From Morchella semilibera (lineage: Eukaryota > Ascomycota > Pezizomycetes > Pezizales > Morchellaceae): a stretch of 64,000 nucleotides of DNA. The translations under genes and the position numbers were made by a program. Positions within the stretch are counted from its first letter, which is position 1; the number at the start of each line of letters is the position of its first letter. The DNA is taken from contig WBVU01000017.1 of NCBI GenBank assembly GCA_009192285.1, positions 434,001-498,000 on the forward strand, given 5' to 3'. Below, one piece after another: positions 56,263-64,000 of this stretch. The notes below the pieces were generated by a model. It made no database searches. It was not told the origin of the DNA and saw nothing but the letters and a program-made list of their open reading frames with translations.

Positions 56263-56958
56263 GTGCTCAGACACGACACAGACCAAGTACAAATATGGGA
56301 AGACGAGGGACAAAGAGAGGTTGATATAGTGGAAGATGATATCGACCCGCCAGAAATCATACACGACTCGAGTCGCTTACCATTACGAGAACTGAATATC
56401 AATCTTATGGGGATCAATTATAACCACGATGACGAACCTCAAGAAGAGGAAGGCAATGGCGATGAGGATAGCGACCATATGATAGATATTTAAGGTCCAT
56501 CCTCTTCCGAAATTCACAAGGAGACGATCATTCCCCCAGAGGTGAGGCGAGCGGCCCAAATATATACACACATGCAATGTTTCTAATAAACGAAGGCCAT
56601 GGCAAACCCGTTAGATCAAACAGTGCCCATCCAAGAGGAAATTATAGCAGATGGACACAACAATAAGCAACAATGCCCAGTTCATGACTTCCACATGGCA
56701 ATGATGCTCTTTGTGACGAGCGCGGATCTTTCTACAACACAATACGAGGCCCTGGTCGAAGTTCTTGCTCTTGCCACTCCAGAGAGCATAAACACTCTAC
56801 CAAAGAATTTTAAGATATTGCGTGACCACTGCCGGAACCAATTCCCTTTATTACCAATCAAAGCTCGCGCTGTCGATGTGAGCCTGGATAATACACCCCC
56901 TAAGACAGAAAGTCCTAGACTGGCATATTATTTCGAAGTATCCGAATATTGTCGTATA

Positions 56959-57095
56959 CATCAGCAAGACTTCATTTGTCTCCTGATGTCTCCTGAGCCT
57001 CAGGAGACTCAAACAATATCCAGGAGTCTCAGGAGACTCTCAGGAGACCTGGGAGACTGTTGGGAGACTCCAGTCACAAGTTGAGTTTGCTGATG
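56959..57095 (-). mobile_element. 137-bp CATCAGCAA element in transposase exon, TA duplication
   Basis: TA at 56957-56958 and 57096-57097. The insertion is 139 bp including the duplication, not a multiple of three. Deleting it joins EYCRI to WLSDPKLRRS in one frame. Confidence 0.95.
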
Positions 57096-58822
57096 TATGG
57101 CTCAGTGATCCAAAACTGAGACGAAGTATCCATTATGGCTTCGGTGAAATAGTCAACAATCCAGTAGAGCTATGGCACGGAGACGCGTGGATGGAAAGTA
57201 TAGGATCAACATCAGGAAGATTCGCATACATCAAGGAAGGCGATAAACAAGTCCCAATACTACCTTCAGATTGCGTGGAATTCATGGATCCATCTGGAGT
57301 ACAAGTCCTCGGAAGAGTTAAAGCAGTGGGTTTAGACCGGCGTTCAAACAAAGACGAGATATTGAGTGCCATTATCAACCGACTAGTACCACGGGAGTCA
57401 ATACCTTATATGCAAGGAGGTGCGGTTGTTGGCAACCAGGAAGAGTATCCTTCATACCCTTCACATCTACCAGAATTGGTTCTTTTCGAGTCTCGTGAAA
57501 TCGTTCCATGCGCAACGATAACATCAAAAATATAGGTTTATTTTAGAGACTATGAATCCCCAGAGAGTCTGACACAGAGTCTGTTGCCATACGAACCTTC
57601 GTTCTGTGTACGGAATATTGTCTATAGGACACATAATCGCGTAAGACCGCCCATGCACCCGGTACACAAACGACACAGAGTGACTGCAGAGGCCGAATTG
57701 ATATATCTGACGCGCGATTTCATCTACTCGAACTTTGCAAATTACAAACCCACAGAAGAGGAAAACTCGGTACCAAGCAATCCCATGCGAACAATAGCTA
57801 TACCATATACAGTATTTCTGGACGGTTTTGGCCTTTATCAAAATGCATACCACTCATTAAAAGGAATGTATATTACGCCATGTGGTTTACCGGTAGAGGA
57901 ACGCACAAACTTGACGAATATGCACGTCTTAATGATCGGTCCTTTTGGGACATACGAACTGAATATGGCGATTTGTCTAGAACGCGACAGTCTGTCCATG
58001 GGTTCAGGCCGTATAATAACACTCGACAGTACAGAACGTGTTCGCGTTATTGCATTTCCTCTATTGTTTACAGGCGACATGCCACAGCAGAACCAAAACT
58101 CTGGAAATAAAACACACAACGCTAAATTTGGTTGCAAATCATGCTTTGTGGCAGATACAGAGAGAGGAAACATAGACCTGGATATCCATGCGTTGGGTAG
58201 GTATTAGGCGCCTGTAAAGAGACTATTTGAACAAGCAAAAAACCTCAAAACCAAGACTACCCGCAACACTGCCCTACAAAAATAGGGATTATCAGCAGAA
58301 GCACCATACTTCGCCAAATGCTATCCAATGATGGACCCACAGAGAGCAAACCCCAACGACCCTTTTCATGCTGAGCTCAGATTATGTAAATATTACTCAG
58401 AAGCACTAATCGATGGCCTATTATCACCAGCAGGTGTCACGGCCTACAGAAATGCCTGGAACAAGGTGAACGTGCCATTTGGATGGGGACAGCCACAAAA
58501 CCCAGTCAACTACAAAGAATCGATGGTTTTTAGCGAACATGGCCAGATGGCGACAATAAATCCATTCGTACTGATGATAATGTTTAACGACGGAGAAGGA
58601 TCGAATACCACAAAATCATACCTCAAGGCGGGAGTTGAAGCTCGTATGAACAATGCTTTTGAGAACAGAGGTGTCGCGCAAAGACAACCGAAACATCAGA
58701 TTTTGCGCACAGCTTTCATATTGTCAAAATGTATATATTTGACACTCAAAAAATATCTTACACAAAAAGAAAGGGCTGAATTAAACCCTACGATTACAGA
58801 GGTATGAATACATATTTATATC

Positions 58823-59330
58823 TCTCAAGGGGGTGTCGAGGTGGATGGCTTCGTTCCGCAAGGTGCGAAGTTATAACAGCAATAGAGTGGGGCAGAGAGT
58901 CCACAGGGAGTCTCTGATCGCGACGTGTAAGCGAAGATACCAGTAGACGGCTCTTGTCACAGTCATAAGGTGTGGAGTAGGTGGCAGCGATACTTCCAGA
59001 AGAGGAAGTATGTGAGAGAAGATAGAGAGGCAGCGATAGTCACTAGTAGAAAATAGAGACTATGATGTATTGTAGATAGATACAGAAGATGTTGCGTAAA
59101 GAGAAAAGAGAAGAAAGGAAAGTACAGGAGTAGGCGCTGTTGCCTCCCTTATATACCCGTTATTCCAGAGCCAAGCCTGACTCATATCCTCGCGTAATCC
59201 CAACCATGACTCACATTCTCGCGTAACAGAAACCCATAGAACCTATTCTGACTTATCCCCGCCTCCTAGCTTACAATAATCCCAACACTGCCAATCGTTC
59301 CAGCCCTCCGAACCTAGCGTATCCGTGAAA
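58823..59330 (-). mobile_element. GE solo LTR inside an intron of the transposase gene, TSD ATATC
   Basis: TCTCAAGG ... TCCGTGAAA, 508 bp, flanked by ATATC at 58818-58822 and 59331-59335. Without it the intron is 53 nt: GTATGA donor, GCTAATAC branch, TACCAG acceptor. Confidence 0.93.
59148..59184 (-). promoter_or_regulatory. GE LTR core promoter: TGAGTCA and TATATAAG
   Basis: On the minus strand TGAGTCA (59178-59184) lies about 21 bp upstream of GTATATAAG (59148-59156). Confidence 0.5.
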
Positions 59331-60644
59331 ATATCATACAATGTGTAATTGTGCTAATACGTACCAGATGCGAGTTATATTACGGCAATTCTTCAACTCA
59401 ACGATTCCATCTAAAGGCGGATACCAGAAATACGCGGAGGTCCCTAATATCCACCTTGGACTTCACTATGAAGATGATGTCGAAAACTTCGCTACCACAT
59501 ACAACGCGACTACTATGATGGGTGAACAGAAGCACAAAGTCTTCAAAATGCACGCGCATCACACAAATTCACACGAAAACGACCTGCAGCTACTGAAACT
59601 TATCAACACATTACAGACTCTTCGATTCCTTCTAGACGGAAGCTTTGTTCGATCAAAACCAGAATTAACCACACAGCTCCATGCTATAATCGATAAATGT
59701 CCAGTTTTAAGAGAACGTTTTCTGGGTTTTCAAAACGGACAAAAATACCAAGGGGCTACACAGAACCCAACAGATACAGGAGTGGATATTGTATTGTCAC
59801 TATTACTATCAGCTAAGACAGGCAAGCAAATACCGGCGAAGAACATTCCAAAACTCGACAAAGACAACGACCAATTATCCATCGAGACTACATACAATAC
59901 AGAGTATGGAGTTGCTATACACCTTACGCATAGACTGAAATACAATGTGTCATACTGGGGATATTTCAGCGGAAACCCATCAGTTAAATCGATTGAATTT
60001 GACGGTAGACATCAGTTCAGAGTCCGTGTCGGAGATTTTGCTCGGTTGCGCAACGGCCCAACACCTTATCAGATACACCGCATTATAACAATAACAATCG
60101 GAATATCAACACGCGTTTTCTTCGTAATGCGCGTTCTAGAAAGAGACAAAAACAAAGAAGTTGATGCAGCGCCGTATCCTGTATATAAATGTACCCCCCA
60201 ATATATCCGAGTGGGTATTAGTAGACGGTTGGACCCCACAATACTACACATGGTTTCAATAGGAGAAGGAATGTCATCTTGGTGGTACAACTCATATGTA
60301 CCACGATTCTTGTAGATTATATACATATATACTCATACGAGCATTCCAACTTATAATAAGACTGTAACTGGACTACATGTACATGTATCCAGCAAATGCT
60401 AGCACCACAATCGAATGCGCGAATTAGCAATGAAAAAATAAATATACTCATAACGACCTGTTACAACACTAATCCAAGACGAAATAATTATTTGTTTAGT
60501 AACTGGATTAATTACGTAAATAAACCGGAATAACTCAAAAACAAAAGTGACACTGTAATGATACAGTAAAAACATTTTTTTTTGGAGAAGACTTCTTATA
60601 ATAAATACCATAATAATACCAAATCGATATCTCTACCAACTATA

Positions 60645-61135
60645 TAAATGAATCAAAAAAAACATCATTTTCGCTTATTATGTTTCTATGTGAAATGAAT
60701 CACTTTTACTGTGCTCTCTAAAGGGATCAAAAACCGATGGAAAAGGCACCGTTTACTATGGGTAAACGAATCAAAAAATGAATCCTTAGTTCCATTTGAT
60801 ACATTTAAAGTGCTTTTTCTTATGAAACTTTAAAAGAAAAAAAAGAATTGATCTCCCAAGGAACTGAACCTTGGCTATTGCGATTACTTAACCTGAATCT
60901 TATCACCTATGCTATCAGACAACATATTGAAATATTATTTGAGCTGTGTTGAATCGCCAGAGAAGAAAAGCATCAAAAAATTGGTAAGGAAAAGGCACCC
61001 TGGAAAAGCATCATGAAAAGGCATCATGGAAATGAATCCGAGTGCCTTTTACAAAAGCATACCCTCTAAACGAATCAGAGATTCATTTACCAAAACTGAC
61101 TGTGTGGGAAACGAATCAAAAGATTCATTTACATG
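60645..61135. repeat. Cluster of short direct and inverted ATGAATC/GATTCAT motifs
   Basis: At least seven (A)(T/C)GAATC(A) and two GATTCATTTA motifs. Two form small hairpins (AACGAATCAGAGATTCATTT; AACGAATC...GATTCATTT), interspersed with repeats of GGAAAAGGCACC and GCATCATG. They resemble subterminal repeats of a DNA transposon, but no element ends were identified. Confidence 0.45.
60848..60925 (-). other. tRNA-like sequence with box A and box B, probably tRNA pseudogene or SINE head
   Basis: On the minus strand TAGCATAGGTGATAAG resembles box A and GGTTCAGTTCC box B, with a CAAGG/CCTTG T-stem and a downstream TTTT. The acceptor stem pairs poorly (about 4 of 7) and the T-loop deviates, so a functional tRNA is not claimed. 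Confidence 0.3.
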
Positions 61136-62735
61136 GCTGGTAGAGTATAAACGTGGCGCAACTATTATATTGGCATAAAGACCATAATATTACAGAACAA
61201 CACATATATCATAGAGATTACGGATTATATACAACCGATGAATAATAACTATTTCATACGGTTTTTATCCAAATACTAAATAAGTACCATATTCATATCC
61301 ACCCAACTATGATACAAAACTACGATCGTATCGAGATAGTATTCACATAACATAGAATATCAAAATAACAATTTTTTGAAGACGTGAGAAAGCAGTAGGG
61401 GTGAAAATACAGTAGCCATACGGAAGTTATACAAACAATGCATTTGACTGAATTATATACTGCTACCATAGTCATATGGTATTTCCGAGAATATAGACTT
61501 CAACAAAGCGGGTACTTGGACCGTGACGGTAGTTATTTAAACAACATACTTTTACGAGTATTTTATTAGTATAGTATTAACATAGCATTATTAAGAAATG
61601 GTATTGTAAGCAACCGGTAGTCTTGGCGGACCAATGAGGTATTGAACAAAAAAATGGAGTGCTACAAGACGAAAAATATATTTATGGAGAGACAAGGGTA
61701 AGAGGGATGGTATACGGAAAATAAACAAAGAATAAAACAGTAAAACAAATGAGTAATCGTGAGACAATACGAACTTGAGCAACTCGCGTAATAATATAGA
61801 CAATATAAGACAACGCACTCATACTAATTTTTATTGTTCCCGAAAATGTATTTAACCGACTACCATAGCGGTACCGTTGTCTGACAAATAAAACAGTACT
61901 CCAGGAGTAAGGGCACCCCCATTTCCGCTATTGTAGTTAAGTTAGTCGTTACCCCCCAGAGAAGGGTACTGTTTTGGTTAATCGGCAATGTTGGGGTACT
62001 ATCTGTACGGATACATACATCGAGCATCATTACCACGCTACAAACCAATGTGGCAAGCGTGGTATACTGACAAGTGATAGTTTATGATTATTTTCTATTT
62101 CAGTGAACCTATATATATATAGGGATCCGTACCTTTGCTCTGTGGTATTGGGATATACCGATACACTCACCAAAACGTCCGAGACATCAATTAGCTCTAT
62201 GCCCTCTCAGTATTTAGGGAGGGAGTCAAGATGTTCCGGCCAAGGGGCCAAGAAGCTGATGAGAGTACCATGCCCCGATTGTCCGAGGTACCTACTGTGC
62301 GCGGGATCTTTATTTTGGTCTACAAAGATGGATTGGTTAATATAACTGTACTACTAGGCGCGGATAAAATAAATACCTTTGAATCGAATAGATATTGGCT
62401 TACGGCCAGCTGGCGAGTTAGTTGTCCGTAGAGTCATGGTTTCGTACATCGACCCTAAACATCTTTCTTTGCCTCTCAAGGCGCCGATTTCTATCCCTCT
62501 CACAATGGAAGTAATATACTTTCAAGACAAGACTGTCGAGGGAAATCGCCCAAACAGCTACCCGGAGTAGAAAATATAGAACTTATGGACAAACAGGAAG
62601 GTCTTTAAACTCCGCGCAAAATGAGCCCCCAAAAAGGGAAACCTAAAAGTGAACAAACAAAAATAGCGGATCTGATAAAAACTAGCTATATGGCCCCAGA
62701 AGATAACAAGGAATGCAAAAGTGTTTATGCAAGGG

Positions 62736-64000
62736 TTACAGGCATTCAACCGCCGATATTACCTCCTCCTCCGCGACCTTAATCCATTTTTTCTTATCGC
62801 CTTCTATATCAGAGTCCTTATCAGCCTCCACAAGCTGATAGAGCTTACGAGAAACACTCTTATTAATTTGAGTAAAATCATCCTTAGATAACCTTTCTGG
62901 ATAGTAAGGTCTCAGGACGGATCGAACCATATCTGCTATGTCTGCCTTGACTTGGGATGTAATTGCTGAATGTGCTCCTCCATGCTTATGATGCTGGTGC
63001 TTTTTGCTCGTAGAATCTATATCAGAAGGTGATGCCCCACCTCGAGTATCATCAGGCCCGGGGTCTTCGTCTACACGCTGCTGTTGTCGCTGGATCGGCG
63101 AATTTGCCCGGCTGGGGGGCGGTGATGAAGACAGTTCCCATGCTCGGGTAGGAGAAGGCTGTAAATGAGAGACAGCTGGAATTCTTCGTGTAGGAGATGA
63201 TGGAGAAAGTGGTATCTGACTTGTATCGATAGGTGATTGAGGCCTACTTCTAAGGAGAGATGGAATTATGTATGGTGACTGAGCGGCTGGAGATGTTGGC
63301 CTACTACGAGGACTAGCAGCATTGGATGGTTCAGGTGATAAAGGTCGCATTTTACTGAGATCAATTCCCCAAAGCCCTACCTGAGGCGGATCCGGCGCTA
63401 CTGTCTCTGCACACTTCGCGATGCTTTCCAATATATGGCCTAGATAACTCCCGGGGGCTGTAGGGGCATGGCTTCCTTGCTCTCTATCGCCTAAGGCTGA
63501 GACTGAGGCTGAGGATGTGGCTGTAGCTGTAGCTGTTGTGGCTGTAGAATTACCTGAAGATTCAGTGTTCACTGTGTTCCCATCAATCAATTGGGAGTCA
63601 CGTCTGGTTCTGGGCCTTTTTCGTCTAGGTTTCTCGTCATTGTCTGATCCGGGGGGCCTAGTTATCTCTTGACTATTCCCTCTGCTTCTTTTTGAGTTTT
63701 CTATTCCTTCAGCTATATCAAACATTCTCCATGCTGACTGCTCTTCCTCACTAATTGGCTGTTGGTGATCTGGGAATGTTCTAGGCCGGGAAGTTGGTAT
63801 CATCCATGCTAGTTGCTCGTTAAATCCATTGTGTCCCTCGCCAATTTGAGCAGCTGCCACCTCACGCCGACGTATCATACGCTCCATCTGAGCATCGCGC
63901 TGATTCATCATGCTTTGCGCGGTGGTGACATCAGTTACTGATGCACGCTCCCCAAGATCTGAGTCTAGGCGCTGCCAGGCGCTCTGCCAAGCTCGATCTT
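62736..64000 (-). CDS. SRI (Set2-Rpb1 interacting) domain protein, 3' part; 5' end beyond the window
   Basis: A single open frame of over 420 codons that stays open to the right edge (Met at 63911 is internal or one possible start). The N-terminal visible part is Gln/Arg-rich. The middle is disordered: a basic patch (RRKRPRTRRD, nuclear-localisation-like), Thr/Ala repeats, and many SP/TP sites (RPTSPAAQSP). The C-terminal 75 residues are folded: VKADIADMVRSVLRPYYPER, then DDFTQINKSVSRKLYQLVEA and KKKWIKVAEEEVISAV. This matches the three-helix SRI fold, which in Set2 binds the doubly phosphorylated CTD of RNA polymerase II. No SET domain is in the visible part, so it may be the Set2 tail or a separate SRI protein. 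The SP-rich middle suggests phosphorylation (inference). Confidence 0.65.
   Translation of the reverse strand, partial: DRAWQSAWQRLDSDLGERASVTDVTTAQSMMNQRDAQMERMIRRREVAAAQIGEGHNGFNEQLAWMIPTSRPRTFPDHQQPISEEEQSAWRMFDIAEGIENSKRSRGNSQEITRPPGSDNDEKPRRKRPRTRRDSQLIDGNTVNTESSGNSTATTATATATSSASVSALGDREQGSHAPTAPGSYLGHILESIAKCAETVAPDPPQVGLWGIDLSKMRPLSPEPSNAASPRSRPTSPAAQSPYIIPSLLRSRPQSPIDTSQIPLSPSSPTRRIPAVSHLQPSPTRAWELSSSPPPSRANSPIQRQQQRVDEDPGPDDTRGGASPSDIDSTSKKHQHHKHGGAHSAITSQVKADIADMVRSVLRPYYPERLSKDDFTQINKSVSRKLYQLVEADKDSDIEGDKKKWIKVAEEEVISAVECL

Larger units (their letters stand above)
56263..60315 (+). pseudogene. DDE-type DNA transposase, probably CMC (CACTA-like) group, with two introns
   Basis: An acidic N-terminal region (56263-56541) is joined through a 54-nt intron (56542-56595, GTGAGG...CGAAG) to a long frame. 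This is interrupted by a 137-bp element (56959-57095, TA) whose removal restores frame exactly. It then runs to 58801, where a second intron (58802-59367) leads to the last exon (59368-60315). Total about 1097 residues. Visible blocks: VFLDGFGLYQNAYHSLKG (candidate first Asp, about residue 456), LMIGPFGTYELNM, TGDMPQQNQ (candidate second Asp, about 541), FGCKSCF (CX2C at about 560, a feature of CMC-type transposases between D2 and E), DPFHAELRLCKYYSEAL and NVPFGWGQPQNPV. Four in-frame stops (56491, 57533, 58205, 58283) are TAA/TAG and can each come from CAA/CAG by C-to-T. The group assignment is inference, and the catalytic Glu was not placed. Confidence 0.62.
60316..62735. other. AT-rich gene-poor region
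   Basis: About 2.4 kb between the transposase and the SRI-domain gene. It holds a cluster of short inverted GAATC motifs (60645-61135), a tRNA-like sequence (about 60848-60925) and a small inverted repeat AACAGTACT/GTACTGTTT at about 61891-61977. Two short overlapping open frames at 62231-62570 have no recognisable family. The 3' UTR of the SRI gene should lie at its right end. Confidence 0.5.

Noticed and set aside
6360-57095. Regularly repeated 137-bp units as a CRISPR-like array or introner-type introns
   Set aside because: They are dispersed, in both orientations and flanked by 2-bp duplications in a eukaryotic genome. They lack GT...AG ends at their borders, so neither a CRISPR array nor introner-like introns fit.
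55946-62735. CACTA-type or CATCAGCAA terminal inverted repeats bounding the transposase
   Set aside because: No convincing pair was found by eye on the two sides, so no element boundaries are reported.

Overview
The window is eukaryotic, from a filamentous ascomycete. The short introns (about 50-75 bp, with GT donors, CTAAY/CTGAC-like branch sites and AG acceptors) and four conserved single-copy fungal genes point this way. The heavy load of Ty3/gypsy chromoviruses makes a repeat-rich lineage such as the Pezizomycetes (truffle-like genomes) plausible, but that placement is inference.

There are three host islands. (1) 1.2-4.8 kb: a VPS37-type ESCRT-I subunit (+) and the actin-binding protein coronin (-), convergent. 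(2) 50.7-52.0 kb: a mitochondrial succinate/fumarate carrier (-) whose third coding exon is only 11 nt. (3) 62.7-64.0 kb: the 3' part of an SRI-domain protein (-) that runs off the right edge. A fourth host-like gene of unknown function (41.5-44.7 kb, -) is split by an LTR that itself carries another LTR and three small elements.

Almost everything else is nested mobile DNA. LTR families are named here by their ends: GA (TGTCCCGG...GTCACA, about 630 bp), GB (TATCACGG...CCGTTAGA, about 470-510 bp), GD (TATCACGG...CCGTGATA, about 440-525 bp), GE (TTTCATGGA...CTTGAGA, about 400-510 bp), plus a GD-related remnant family (F). Nearly every insertion has a readable 5-bp target duplication, so the order of events can be read: an old GA-like element C (6.1-34.4 kb) holds solo LTRs and a complete GB element B (12.8-31.6 kb). 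B in turn holds two young GA elements in opposite orientations (A1 15.1-21.5 kb; A2 22.8-29.0 kb). Further right are an old GD element G (34.4-41.3 kb), a GE element H (45.7-49.2 kb) and, at 56.3-60.3 kb, a spliced DDE-type DNA transposase gene of CMC (CACTA-like) appearance.

The most unusual item is a family of tiny elements, almost always exactly 137 bp, with CATCAGCAA/TTGCTGATG ends, an interior of GTCTCCTGAG/CTCAGGAGAC modules and 2-bp target duplications that are not restricted to TA. At least 17 bounded copies and two fragments lie between 6 and 57 kb, inside LTRs, gag, pol and transposase sequences and inside one another. Filled and empty sites within the window show that they move, and one insertion postdates the young element A1. 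I recognise no named family. A second cross-family signal is a shared LTR promoter layout: TGAGTCA (AP-1/Gcn4-type site) 18-25 bp upstream of a TATA-like box in otherwise unrelated LTR families.
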